DNA of 64,000 bases from UBA6115 sp012514225 (GCA_036756425.1 DAIOLC010000001.1:1-64000); one strand, 5' to 3'; counted from the first letter of the stretch, positions 53,189-61,395 are shown. Notes: generated by a model not told the origin, from the letters alone. Numbers and translations: made by a program.

Positions 53189-54883
53189 CTAGTTATACTC
53201 GATCACCTGCTGCACCATGGGGTAACGCGAGGTAAACAGCTTCTCCCTCCGGTATTCAGCGCCGTTGCGCAGGAACACGCGGTAGGTGTCCACCACGTAC
53301 CCCGTCCGCGCTTTTTTCAGCTCCTTCGTCGTGTTGTAGGGAAGGCTCGGATTCGCCTGCATCACGGGCTCCAGGGGAGGCGGCGTGGAGGAAATCTGCT
53401 GCGTTTCCAGCCGGACGGCCTCCCCGGGTGCGCTGAGCATGCCGTACACCTCCACGTGCACGGCGCGCTTGCTGTAGTAGGCGACGAGGAAGACGGGGGT
53501 GTCCTTGTCGTTGCGGAACTTGAGGTCCAGGTTCGGCCAGTTCACCGCCGCGTCCAGCCCCCGGTCCAGGTAGCTGACCGGCCAGGCGTGCGGGGAGCGG
53601 TCCACGATGGTCATGCCCGCCAGCGCGGCCGCGTTGAACAGCGTGGAGGAGACCTGGCACACGCCCCCACCCACATCGTCGATGAGCACGCCGCCCAGTA
53701 TCGCCGGCGCGCCCTGGTACCCCTTCTCGATTGTGCGCTGGCCGGTGGCCTGGTTGAAGGAAAAGGTCTCCCCGGGCATCACGGTCTTGCCGTTGACGGA
53801 CTGGGACGCCAGGGAGATGTTGTTGTTGCGGTTTTCGTCGGAAGTCGTCTTGGTGCTGAAGGAAGCCAGCTGCGTAAAGCTGTTCTGCAGGTCCATGCTG
53901 CTGACCCGCGGCAGGATGCGTTCGGTGGCTAGGCTGAGCCGGCCCTGGTAGTTCCCGCTGTCCAGCGCCTGAACCAGCGCGCGTTCGATATCGGCCGGGT
54001 TGACGCGGCGCCCCGGCACGTCCCGGGACACTTTGAACTGGCGGGTGGAGAAATTGAATTCCTCGATTACGGCGTTGACCGGCTCGCGGCTGACCTGTGC
54101 CGCGATAGCCTGGGACAGCGCGCGGACATCCTCGTACCGATAGGAAACGCGGGTGTAGAAGTAGGCTTTTTCCTGCCGGGTCTGCAGCGTGTGCCGCCAC
54201 CGGATGTCAAAGGGGGTGCTGGCGCTGCCGATGCCCTGGATGAACCCCTGCCGCCCGATGGACCAGGCTTCGTCCAGAACGGGGGAAACGTTGCGCTCAA
54301 AGGGGATTTCCGCCTGCGTAATCCGGTAGGCCGCGTCGTCCACCTGCAGCAGGATGTCCAGGCTTGTCTCGCTGGCCGCCGCCTTCTGCTGCAGCGCGGC
54401 CTGCGCCTGCTGGCGGTTCATGCCGCCGACGGGCACCTCGTCCACAAGGATGCCATCAAAGAACACTGCGGGTGCCATGGCCGCCTTTTTGGCCGCGAAC
54501 GCCGCGGAGGGCTGGTAGGCGCGGTAAACGGCAAGCAGGACGACCGCCAGCAGCGCCAGGGAAATGACCGCGACCGCCGCCCAGAATGCAGGGAAACGCC
54601 TGGGCTGACCCCGGGCGTCCAGCGCGCCGTATGGTTCTTCCGCATCGGGGCCGTCCTGCCAGTACCAGTCCTGCGGCTGGGCGACAAAGGGCGCCTGCCA
54701 GGCGCTGTCCGCCCGCTGCGGGTCACCCTGCGGAACCGCCCAGTCCGATTCGGTGATGCCCGGGCCACGGGAAGGGCCGGCTGTCGGGGGATAGGCGCCC
54801 CCGGCCGCGTCCTGCCGGTAGGCGGCGCGTCGGACAATCCTGTCATCCTGGAAAGTTGGTTTCGAGCGGTTCCCGCGGCGCAA
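53189..54883 (-). CDS. VanW-family membrane protein
   Basis: 564 residues. Cytoplasmic Pro/Gln-rich N-terminus (1-100), one membrane helix (about 102-124), a YoaR-like peptidoglycan-binding domain (about 150-320) and a VanW domain (about 355-480; GETFSFNQATGQRT, GGGVCQVSSTLFNAA, HAWPVSYL). VanW proteins occur in vancomycin resistance clusters and in many Firmicutes envelopes; their activity is unknown. No vanA/vanH genes are present. The start is TTG 54883 with AGGAGGG five bases ahead and a consensus promoter upstream. Confidence 0.88.
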   Translation of the reverse strand: MRRGNRSKPTFQDDRIVRRAAYRQDAAGGAYPPTAGPSRGPGITESDWAVPQGDPQRADSAWQAPFVAQPQDWYWQDGPDAEEPYGALDARGQPRRFPAFWAAVAVISLALLAVVLLAVYRAYQPSAAFAAKKAAMAPAVFFDGILVDEVPVGGMNRQQAQAALQQKAAASETSLDILLQVDDAAYRITQAEIPFERNVSPVLDEAWSIGRQGFIQGIGSASTPFDIRWRHTLQTRQEKAYFYTRVSYRYEDVRALSQAIAAQVSREPVNAVIEEFNFSTRQFKVSRDVPGRRVNPADIERALVQALDSGNYQGRLSLATERILPRVSSMDLQNSFTQLASFSTKTTSDENRNNNISLASQSVNGKTVMPGETFSFNQATGQRTIEKGYQGAPAILGGVLIDDVGGGVCQVSSTLFNAAALAGMTIVDRSPHAWPVSYLDRGLDAAVNWPNLDLKFRNDKDTPVFLVAYYSKRAVHVEVYGMLSAPGEAVRLETQQISSTPPPLEPVMQANPSLPYNTTKELKKARTGYVVDTYRVFLRNGAEYRREKLFTSRYPMVQQVIEYN

Positions 54884-54915
54884 AGGCGGCCCTCCTGCCT
54901 GACGTATTTGGCCCG

Positions 54916-54944
54916 ATTGTAGGTTTGCGCTGCGGGAATGTCAA
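54916..54944 (-). promoter_or_regulatory. Promoter of vanW-tetR
   Basis: Minus-strand TTGACA (54939-54944), 17-base spacer, TACAAT (54916-54921). Confidence 0.88.
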
Positions 54945-54957
54945 GAAACGGCGCGGT

Positions 54958-54973
54958 GCCGGCCGCCGCCGGC
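54958..54973. promoter_or_regulatory. GC palindrome between divergent promoters (possible operator)
   Basis: GCCGGC (54958-54963), four bases, GCCGGC (54968-54973). It lies between the -35 boxes of vanW-tetR (54939-54944) and of the superoxide reductase gene (54978-54983). A regulator bound here could control both; the TetR protein of the vanW unit is the obvious candidate, but this is inference. GC-rich palindromes are common in such a genome. Confidence 0.4.
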
Positions 54974-54977
54974 CCGC

Positions 54978-55006
54978 TTGACAACCCGTGCGTCCGCCCC
55001 TATGAT
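54978..55006 (+). promoter_or_regulatory. Promoter of the desulfoferrodoxin-rubredoxin operon
   Basis: TTGACA (54978-54983), 17-base spacer, TATGAT (55001-55006), 31 bases before the ATG. Confidence 0.88.
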
Positions 55007-55036
55007 GTGCGCAGAAGCGTGAAGGAGGAAAGGGAT

Positions 55037-55405
55037 ATGAAGTTCTACGTTTGCAAGCATTGCGGGAACATCGTCGCCTATGCGTACAATTCCGGCGTCA
55101 AGGTGGTCTGCTGCGGCGAGGAGATGCAGGAGATGGTGCCCGGCACCGTCGACGCGTCCAAGGAAAAGCACGTCCCGGAAGTGACCGTGGAGGGGAACCT
55201 GGTCAAGGTCAGGATCGGCTCGGTCGAACACCCCATGGAAGAAAAGCACTACATCACCTTCATCGCGCTGGAAACGGAGAACGGCAACCAGCGCAAGCCC
55301 CTGAAGCCCGGTGACAAGCCGGAGGCGGTCTTCTCCATCATCCCCGGCGACAAGGTCAAGGCGGTCTATGAGCACTGCAATCTCCACGGCCTTTGGAAGG
55401 CCTGA
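55037..55405 (+). CDS. dfx: Desulfoferrodoxin (superoxide reductase)
   Basis: 122 residues. Centre I (desulforedoxin-like) uses C6, C9, C25 and C26; centre II (superoxide reducing) uses H45, H65, H71, C114 and H117, all present in KHVPEV, EHPMEEKHYI and EHCNLHG. It reduces superoxide to peroxide without making oxygen, typical of anaerobes. ATG 55037 has AAGGAGG ahead. It is followed 20 bases later by its likely electron donor, rubredoxin. Confidence 0.96.
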   Translation: MKFYVCKHCGNIVAYAYNSGVKVVCCGEEMQEMVPGTVDASKEKHVPEVTVEGNLVKVRIGSVEHPMEEKHYITFIALETENGNQRKPLKPGDKPEAVFSIIPGDKVKAVYEHCNLHGLWKA

Positions 55406-55425
55406 AAATAAAAAAGGAGCGACCC

Positions 55426-55587
55426 ATGAAGAAATACGTGTGCGACATCTGCGGCTACATCTACGACGAGGCGGAGGGCGAGCCGGACAACGGCTACGCT
55501 CCCGGCACCAAGTGGGAAGACCTGCCGGACGATTATGAGTGCCCGCTGTGTGGCGCGAGCAAGGACCAGTTCAGCCTGGCCGAGTAA
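55426..55587 (+). CDS. Rubredoxin
   Basis: 53 residues, normal size, with the iron ligands C6 and C9 (CDICG) and C39 and C42 (CPLCG). It carries single electrons and is the usual donor for superoxide reductase, whose gene is directly upstream. AAAGGAG precedes the ATG. A terminator follows. Confidence 0.97.
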   Translation: MKKYVCDICGYIYDEAEGEPDNGYAPGTKWEDLPDDYECPLCGASKDQFSLAE

Positions 55588-55602
55588 AACCCAAAGCCAA
55601 CC

Positions 55603-55628
55603 AAAAGCGCCCCGACGGGCGCTTTTTT
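55603..55628 (+). terminator. Terminator of the dfx-rubredoxin operon
   Basis: AGCGCCC (55606-55612) pairs with GGGCGCT (55617-55623) across CGAC; flanking A-run and T-run (TTTTTT) complete it. The A-run on the other side may also serve the convergent MFS gene. Confidence 0.9.
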
Positions 55629-55687
55629 AATGCCATGCACCGGCCGGGCCGAAGCTGAGATACGTATTCCGGGCAGGCGCGGAACCG

Positions 55688-57271
55688 TCAGTCCGCCAGC
55701 CGCCGGGCGGCTTCCAGTTCCTCCAGGGGTTTTTTGGCGACCAGCAGCAGGATAAACCCCGCGAGGAACAGCAGCAGCAGGCACAGCGCGCCCAGGGAAG
55801 ATCGGCCGGTCAGGTCGCCGACCAGGGCGAAGAGAAAGGGTCCGATGACGGTGGCGAACTTGCCGAAGATATCGAAGAACCCGAAGTACTCGTTGGAACG
55901 CTTCTTGGGCACCAGCTTGCCGAAATAGCTTCGGCTGACCGCCTGGATGCCGCCCTGCATCGTACCGACCAGCACGGCCATGCCCCAGAACAGCGCGGTG
56001 GAAAAGCCGATTGCGCCCTGGTAGCGCCTGATTTCTTCCGCGTTCCGGGACTGGAAATCGGTGAGCATGGCGTTGAGGTTCGGCAAGGCTTTTGCGGCCA
56101 GCGCTTCGTCGGCCGCGCTGATGCCGTTCCAGGTGAACGCCAGCTTGCCCACGGCTTCCGCGTCCTTGGAGCGGGCGGCCCGCTCCGCCGCGGTCAGGTA
56201 GGAAGCCAGCGCTTCCTTCGCGCTGTCCCCGTCCTCAAACGCCGCGGGGTTTGCGATGTCCTCGAAAGCGGAACGGCGGGTGGCGAAGGCAGCGCGGTAA
56301 GCGTCCTGGTGCGGCTCCAGCGTAAAGCCCATGACGAAGCCCACGAAGCAGATAAACATATAGACCGAAATCGCGATGAGCAGTGCCTTGCGCGTGGTAA
56401 TCCTGCCCGCCATCCGGGCGAAGAGGATGGAGGAGGGCATGGCGACGATCTGGGTGACCAGCAGCGCCAGGATCATGCCGGTCGCCCCCAGGCCAAGGGC
56501 GGTGCCGTAGGCGGTGGAGATGGAGATGACCGTGCCCACCCCATCGATATAGAAGAAGTACGCCAGGATGAACAGCAGCAGGCCCCGCTGCGAGACGATG
56601 TCCCTGGCGGTGTGCAGCACGTTGTCGAAGGCGCCTTTCAGCGAGATGCGCTCCGGCCGCTCGATGTAGTGCGTCTGCTCGACGTTTTTGAGGAAGGGGA
56701 TGGAAAAGACCAGCCACCATACGGGGACGATCAGGATGGAGAACTTCTGGGCGAAGGGGCTGTCGTACCCCAACACCATCAAAACGGCGATGGATATGAC
56801 GAAGGGAATCGTGCTCCCGCCGATGTAGCCCATTGCGTATCCCCAGGAGGAGACCTTGTCCATGCGCTCGTTGGTGGTCACGTCCGTGAGGAAGCTGTCG
56901 TAGAAGAGGTTGGAGCCGGAAAACCCGATCCGGGACAGGACGTAGAACGCCAGCATGAGCTGCCAGTTCCCGGTCAGGGCGATGAGCGCCGTGGACAGGA
57001 CGCCCAGCAGCATGAACACCGTAAACAGGCGCTTTTTCATCCCCCGGTAGTCCGCGATGGAACCCAGCAGCGGCGCCAGCACCGCGACGATCAGCGTGGC
57101 CAGGCTGGTGCCGTACCCCCACCAGGCGTCCCCCTGCTCGCCGACGAAGTTGACGAAGATGGTCGGGAATATCGCGGCCATAATGTTGGTCGCGTAAATC
57201 GAGTTGGCCCAGTCATACAGAATCCAGCTGCGTTCCTTGAGGGTGAATCGTTTCTGGCTAACGTCCTGCAT
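55688..57271 (-). CDS. MFS transporter, UMF1/Atg22-like
   Basis: 527 residues with about twelve membrane helices. The N-terminus ERSWILYDWANSIYATNI and the RIGFSGSNLFYDSFL stretch are characteristic of the Atg22/UMF1 group. A hydrophilic loop of about 100 residues (about 315-415) interrupts the helices. Substrate unknown; yeast Atg22 exports amino acids from the vacuole. ATG 57271 has CGGAGGG upstream; a possible -10 TATACT lies about 35 bases before it on the minus strand without a clear -35. Confidence 0.88.
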   Translation of the reverse strand: MQDVSQKRFTLKERSWILYDWANSIYATNIMAAIFPTIFVNFVGEQGDAWWGYGTSLATLIVAVLAPLLGSIADYRGMKKRLFTVFMLLGVLSTALIALTGNWQLMLAFYVLSRIGFSGSNLFYDSFLTDVTTNERMDKVSSWGYAMGYIGGSTIPFVISIAVLMVLGYDSPFAQKFSILIVPVWWLVFSIPFLKNVEQTHYIERPERISLKGAFDNVLHTARDIVSQRGLLLFILAYFFYIDGVGTVISISTAYGTALGLGATGMILALLVTQIVAMPSSILFARMAGRITTRKALLIAISVYMFICFVGFVMGFTLEPHQDAYRAAFATRRSAFEDIANPAAFEDGDSAKEALASYLTAAERAARSKDAEAVGKLAFTWNGISAADEALAAKALPNLNAMLTDFQSRNAEEIRRYQGAIGFSTALFWGMAVLVGTMQGGIQAVSRSYFGKLVPKKRSNEYFGFFDIFGKFATVIGPFLFALVGDLTGRSSLGALCLLLLFLAGFILLLVAKKPLEELEAARRLAD

Positions 57272-57460
57272 GTCGGCGCCCTCCGGTTATTTATTGGGTG
57301 CAGTATATCCCTTTTCAGGCGTCTTGGATAGTTGCAGAGACCGCCCCGACGGCTTGTGGCGTGCCCGTATCTATCCGGGGTGTGATGACGGGCGAAGCGG
57401 GGTCCACCCGGTTCGCCGGACGGCCGGCGGGACGGGCTGCCCGGGGCATCATGTGACAAG

Positions 57461-57737
57461 TTATCAACAGTTCGTCACGGGAAATTAATATTTGGCCGGG
57501 AAAGAAAACATTGACGAAACAGATACGGCGTTCGCGTAATTTTATGCATTCGGACTCCCAGTTCCTGTGGCTTCGTGCGACCCGCTCCACAAGGGATGGT
57601 GGTTGGGGTGAACATTTCCACATCCCTCATGCATCCGGGAACCCGCCCCTCCCCGTTTGATTCTTCGCGCCCCCCATGGTAGAATGCCGCCGTGGGAGAA
57701 CGGTCAATCCGCGCTTATCCACAGGAAGATATCCACA
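57461..57737 (+). other. DnaA-box region upstream of dnaA (possible oriC)
   Basis: The 555-base gap between the MFS gene and dnaA contains DnaA-box-like sequences: TTATCAACA (57461-57469), the perfect consensus TTATCCACA (57715-57723) and ATATCCACA (57729-57737). An AT-rich stretch (57480-57550) could unwind. The first box, AT-rich stretch, promoter and two downstream boxes form a layout seen at Firmicute origins and in dnaA autoregulation. Only three boxes are clear, and dnaN, rpmH and recF are absent nearby, so origin function is a hypothesis. Confidence 0.5.
57657..57685 (+). promoter_or_regulatory. dnaA promoter
   Basis: TTGATT (57657-57662), 17-base spacer, TAGAAT (57680-57685). Two DnaA boxes lie 30-52 bases downstream of the -10, inside the leader, which suggests repression by DnaA itself. 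Confidence 0.8.
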
Positions 57738-57826
57738 GATGCGCCCGGGTTGAAACGGCCAAGTCTGTTTTTTTTACCCCGTCGGCTTGCATAGGCATGC
57801 ATAATCAAGGAATCAGGAGAACGGTG

Positions 57827-59143
57827 TTGGACTACCAGTCGATTTGGCAAAAGGCCTGTCAGCTCATGCACGCGGAGATGTCCGACGTGACATATTCCAC
57901 GTGGATCGAGCGGGCGCTCAAACCCCTGGACATCCGGGGGGACCAGTATTTTGTCAAGGCTGAGACCGATTTTTACCACCAGTTCGTGGTCCCGCGCTAT
58001 TCCGCGCTGATATCATCCGCGCTTCGCCAGGCTTCGGGCAAGGAACTGCGGCTCAACATCCTGACCCCCAGCCAGGCGACGCAGTTCCGCGACGGCGCGG
58101 CCATCATGGTCAAGCCGGCGCCCCAGCTCAACGCGCGATACACCTTCGAGTCCTTCGTCGTCGGCTCCGGCAACCGCTTCGCCCACGCGGCGTCCCTGGC
58201 CGTCGCGCAGTCGCCGGCGGACGCCTATAACCCCCTGTTCATCTACGGCGGGGTCGGCCTGGGGAAAACCCACCTGATGCACGCCATCGGGCATTACATC
58301 CTGCAGGAAAAACCGGAAACGCGGCTTGAATACGTGACCAGCGAAACCTTCACCATTGAGCTGGTCACCGCCATCCAGACCAACCGGAACGTCCAGTTCC
58401 GGGAAAAGTACCGCAGCGTCGACGTCCTGCTGATTGATGACATCCAGTTCATCGCCGGCCGCGACTCCACCCAGGAGGAGTTCTTCCACACCTTCAACGC
58501 CCTTTTCGGCGCGGGAAAGCAGATCATCATCTCCTCCGACCGGCCGCCCAAGGAAATCGCCCACCTGGAGGAGCGGCTGCGCAGCCGCTTCCTCTCCGGC
58601 CTCATCGCCGACATCCAGCGGCCGGACCTGGATACCCGCTGCGCCATCCTGCGCTCCAAGGCGCGGGAGGAAAGCATCCAGGTGGGGGAGGACGTGGTGC
58701 AGATGATTGCCCAGAACGTGGACAGCAACATCCGCGAGCTGGAGGGCAGCCTGACGCGCCTGCAGGCCTATTCATCCCTTTCCGGCAAGGAAATCAGCCT
58801 GAACCTCGCGCAGGAGGCGCTCAGGGAAATCATCTCCGAGCACCAGCCCCGCTCCGTCACCTGCCAGGACGTCCTGGAGGCCGTCTCCACGTATTACGAC
58901 ATCCAGACCGACGACCTGAAAGGCCCCCGCCGCAGCCGGAGCGTCACCGTCCCCCGGCAGATTATCATGTACCTGTCCCGCAAGCTCACGGAGGCCAGCC
59001 TGCCCCAGATCGGGGAGATGCTGGGCGGGCGTGACCACTCCACGGTGCTGCACGGCTGCGCGAAAATCGAAAGCCTGATGCTGGAATCCCCGCCCATCAA
59101 GGCGGCGGTCAGCGACCTGAGCAAGCTGCTGCTGCGCGGCTGA
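57827..59143 (+). CDS. dnaA: Chromosomal replication initiator protein DnaA
   Basis: 438 residues from TTG 57827 (GTG 57824 is an alternative; AGGAG at 57815-57819 suits either). Domain I begins DYQSIWQKACQLM; the linker is short; AAA+ domain III has GGVGLGKTHLMHAIG (Walker A), LLIDDIQF (Walker B) and sensor 2 NVDSNIRELEGSL; domain IV has the DNA-binding signature GGRDHSTVLHGCAKIE. It opens the replication origin. No dnaN follows, which is unusual for Firmicutes. Confidence 0.96.
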   Translation: MDYQSIWQKACQLMHAEMSDVTYSTWIERALKPLDIRGDQYFVKAETDFYHQFVVPRYSALISSALRQASGKELRLNILTPSQATQFRDGAAIMVKPAPQLNARYTFESFVVGSGNRFAHAASLAVAQSPADAYNPLFIYGGVGLGKTHLMHAIGHYILQEKPETRLEYVTSETFTIELVTAIQTNRNVQFREKYRSVDVLLIDDIQFIAGRDSTQEEFFHTFNALFGAGKQIIISSDRPPKEIAHLEERLRSRFLSGLIADIQRPDLDTRCAILRSKAREESIQVGEDVVQMIAQNVDSNIRELEGSLTRLQAYSSLSGKEISLNLAQEALREIISEHQPRSVTCQDVLEAVSTYYDIQTDDLKGPRRSRSVTVPRQIIMYLSRKLTEASLPQIGEMLGGRDHSTVLHGCAKIESLMLESPPIKAAVSDLSKLLLRG

Positions 59144-59165
59144 GGCGAATAGGTTTACAGGTTGC

Positions 59166-59279
59166 CTAAAAAGGACGCATTTTATTGAAAAGAATAGGCT
59201 GTCAGCCAGTTCATCGAGAGATATAGTGCCTTCAGCAAGTATGGACGCACAACAATACAGTAATTTCATCAGGAAATAG
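59166..59279 (+). pseudogene. C-terminal remnant of an unknown gene
   Basis: An open frame without its own upstream start reads LKRTHFIEKNRL, then ASSRDIVPSASMDAQQYSNF, and ends with TAG at 59277. Composition is AT-rich and codon use looks protein-like. It begins right after the dnaA stop, where base composition changes, and ends 6 bases before the next gene, whose ribosome site lies within its last codons. I read it as the tail of a gene whose 5' part was lost when the insert formed. A short translated ORF from ATG 59241 cannot be excluded. Confidence 0.35.
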
Positions 59280-59285
59280 TGCAGT

Positions 59286-59654
59286 ATGCAAGATGATCAA
59301 CTGTCACGGAAATATCGAGATGCAGCATTCGTGGGTAGAATCGGGAAATTGTATATTCATGTTTATACTCGGGATGAGGGAAAAACGCCTCATTTTCATG
59401 TAATCAACAGGGATATGACTTTTGACTGCCTTATAAAAATCTTGGAACCCGAGTATTATCAGCATGGCTCATATACGGACATGTTGTCCAAGCGGACCAT
59501 CAAGACCCTTATGAAGTTCTTGGAGAGTCCCAAACGTTCAACAAGATATATAGGAACTAACTGGAATAATCTAATAGATCTCTGGAATACAAGCTTGAAT
59601 CGGAGAAAAGTTGATATGAATCATCCTATGCCAGATTATACGAAACTCAAGTAA
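59286..59654 (+). CDS. Small DUF4160-like protein in AT-rich insert
   Basis: 122 residues, IHVYTRDEGKTPHFHVI near the start and FLESP with NWNNLIDLWNTSLN near the end. The (P)PHFHV motif followed by a helical tail recalls DUF4160, a small family often found in mobile or toxin-antitoxin-like gene pairs, but the match is only by eye. The gene is far more AT-rich than dnaA and the ribosomal genes on either side. AGGAAA lies nine bases before the ATG. No partner gene such as DUF2442 follows. Confidence 0.6.
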   Translation: MQDDQLSRKYRDAAFVGRIGKLYIHVYTRDEGKTPHFHVINRDMTFDCLIKILEPEYYQHGSYTDMLSKRTIKTLMKFLESPKRSTRYIGTNWNNLIDLWNTSLNRRKVDMNHPMPDYTKLK

Positions 59655-60217
59655 TGTAAGCTGATTCTTATAAAAACTCGATAATCTAATGTTTAGAATT
59701 ATCAACTCAAAACATTAACAATACTGTCCGAGCAGGTGTTGCCAATCCATTTCAAGCGCGCGAAAAGAATCGGAGATAAGTCTATATAGAAATGTGCTTG
59801 ATGTAATTGAGATAGAGTTTTTGCAAAGACTTATTTTCCGTGCGAGCCAATTCATGGCCATCATATACTTATGACCACTTGTCTTGAGGAATCGGAAGGC
59901 AGAGCCCGCCGAACATTTACGCGCAGCGCCGCATCGGAACGGCTTTCGCTCCCGCAAGCGAGGCATATGAATGCGCGCTCACATTCCGGGGCTCCTCCTT
60001 TCCAATGAGAAGCTTGTCTATTATCTGCAGATGATTCGCTCCTTTATTGCAGCCTTCAGGGGAACCATGCGGATGGGAGCGGGAAGTGGCGACAAGTTGC
60101 GGGTTCGGCTACATCAAATTTATGCTTTGCATTGTTTTCAGCCAGTAATTGCTGCGGAACAGGCGGAGGTTCCCATTTCCCAAAAGCAAGGGAAGGTTCG
60201 CTAACACATCAACAATA
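59655..60217 (+). other. Gene-poor AT-rich to mixed-composition spacer
   Basis: I see no gene I can support. The first 60 bases are very AT-rich, with an imperfect hairpin around GATAAT and ATTATC (59680-59703). From about 59890 GC content rises toward the genome average. Short open frames on the minus strand (59715-59966) and plus strand (59971-60204) lack ribosome binding sites and recognisable motifs. The whole looks like decayed inserted DNA. Confidence 0.5.
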
Positions 60218-60247
60218 CGCAAAAGAACCGGCCGCCGGCCGGTTCTT
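60218..60247 (-). terminator. Terminator of rpsF-ssb-rpsR
   Basis: AGAACCGGCC (60224-60233) pairs with GGCCGGTTCT (60237-60246) over a 3-base loop, followed on the minus strand by TTTTGCG. Located 15 bases after rpsR. Confidence 0.85.
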
Positions 60248-60261
60248 CGCACGAACGCGGA

Positions 60262-60522
60262 TCAGTCCGCCGAGTAGGGCATCAGCGCGATGGCACGCGC
60301 GCGCTTGATGGCCTCCGACAGCTGCCGCTGGTGCTTGGCGCAGGTTCCCATCATCCTGCGCGGGGAAATCTTGCCGCGCTCGTTGATGTAGCGGCGCAGC
60401 CGGTTGACGTCCTTGTAATCGATGTAGACCACCTTGTTGGCGCAGAAATCGCAAACCTTGCGCCGGGGGCGCCGGCCGCCGCGGGGGCGCTGCCTTCTTT
60501 CGGCTCCTCTATCCTCAGACAT
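60262..60522 (-). CDS. rpsR: 30S ribosomal protein S18
   Basis: 86 residues. Arg-rich N-terminus, then KVCDFCANKVVYIDYKDVNRLRRYI and SPRRMMGTCAKHQRQLSEAIKRAR, the S18 signature, with three cysteines (CDFC and TCAKH) suggesting the zinc-binding form. S18 pairs with S6 on the 30S platform. Last gene of rpsF-ssb-rpsR, 23 bases after ssb. Confidence 0.97.
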   Translation of the reverse strand: MSEDRGAERRQRPRGGRRPRRKVCDFCANKVVYIDYKDVNRLRRYINERGKISPRRMMGTCAKHQRQLSEAIKRARAIALMPYSAD

Positions 60523-60545
60523 GGCTCTGTCTCCTCACTTCTTCA

Positions 60546-60971
60546 TTAAAAGGGCAGGTCGTCGTCGTCCACGCGGACGAAACCGCCGCCCGGCTCCTGC
60601 GCCGGCGCCTGCTGGGCAGGCGCGGGGCGGCTGTCGCCGCCGCCTTCGCCGCGCGGGGTCAGGAATTCCACCTCGTCCGCGCTGACTTCCAGGCTGTAGC
60701 GCTGCTGGCCGTCGTTGCCGGTGTAGTTCTGCAGCGTCAGCGTCCCCACCACGCCCACCTTGCGGCCCTTGGCCAGGAAGCGGTTGCAGTTCTCCGCCAG
60801 CTGCCGCCAGGTGGTCACGCGGAAGAAATCCGCCTCCGGCTGCCCGGCTTCCGCCCCCTGGCGGTTGCGCCGGTTGACCGCGACGGTGAAGTTGCACATC
60901 GGGACGCCGCTTTGGGTGCTGCGCATCTCCGGGTCGCGGGTCAGGTTGCCGATGATAAAAATCTTGTTCAT
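60546..60971 (-). CDS. ssb: Single-stranded DNA-binding protein
   Basis: 141 residues: OB-fold (about 1-105; MNKIFIIGNLTRDPEMR, FRVTTWRQLAENC, KGRKVGVVGTL), a Gly/Ala/Gln/Pro linker and the acidic tip DDDDLPF used to bind partner proteins. It covers ssDNA in replication and repair. Standard position between rpsF and rpsR. Confidence 0.97.
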   Translation of the reverse strand: MNKIFIIGNLTRDPEMRSTQSGVPMCNFTVAVNRRNRQGAEAGQPEADFFRVTTWRQLAENCNRFLAKGRKVGVVGTLTLQNYTGNDGQQRYSLEVSADEVEFLTPRGEGGGDSRPAPAQQAPAQEPGGGFVRVDDDDLPF

Positions 60972-60979
60972 GCCGGACT

Positions 60980-61369
60980 TTACTCCTCGTTCGCTTCGGC
61001 GACGGCCTCGACGTCCGGTTCCGGCACGTCGGCGGCCTGGCCTTGCGGCACGGCGCGCTGCGCCTGTGGCTTGACGTTGGAGCGCTTGTGTTCCACGCGC
61101 GTGATGAGATAGCGCATCACGTTGTCGTCGATTTCAAGCAGGCGCTCCAGCTCCTTGGGAAAGGTCGGGGGTGCGGAGAAGTTGACCAGGACGTAGTAGC
61201 CTTCCGGCTTGTCGTTCACCAGGTACGCCAGGCGGCGCTTTCCCCACTCCTCGGTCTTTTCGGTCTTGCCGCCGTTTTGCTCGATCAGCGCGTTGAAGCG
61301 CGCGATGAGTTCCTTGCGGGGCTCCTCCTCCAGGCTGACATCGACGATGTAGAGCAGTTCGTAATCCAT
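60980..61369 (-). CDS. rpsF: 30S ribosomal protein S6
   Basis: 129 residues from ATG 61369 with GAGGAGGTGAAAGG ahead. Core MDYELLYIVDV, EWGKRRLAYLVNDKPEGYYVLVNF and YLITRVEHKRSN; an extra Ala/Glu/Pro-rich tail of about 30 residues extends beyond the usual S6 end. An upstream open frame runs into the promoter and is not coding. Confidence 0.96.
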   Translation of the reverse strand: MDYELLYIVDVSLEEEPRKELIARFNALIEQNGGKTEKTEEWGKRRLAYLVNDKPEGYYVLVNFSAPPTFPKELERLLEIDDNVMRYLITRVEHKRSNVKPQAQRAVPQGQAADVPEPDVEAVAEANEE

Positions 61370-61395
61370 TCCTTTCACCTCCTCATGGACATATG

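Noticed and set aside
59715..60204. Short open frames on both strands in the insert (83 and 77 codons)
   Set aside because: No ribosome binding site, no motif, and mixed composition; better read as decayed DNA.
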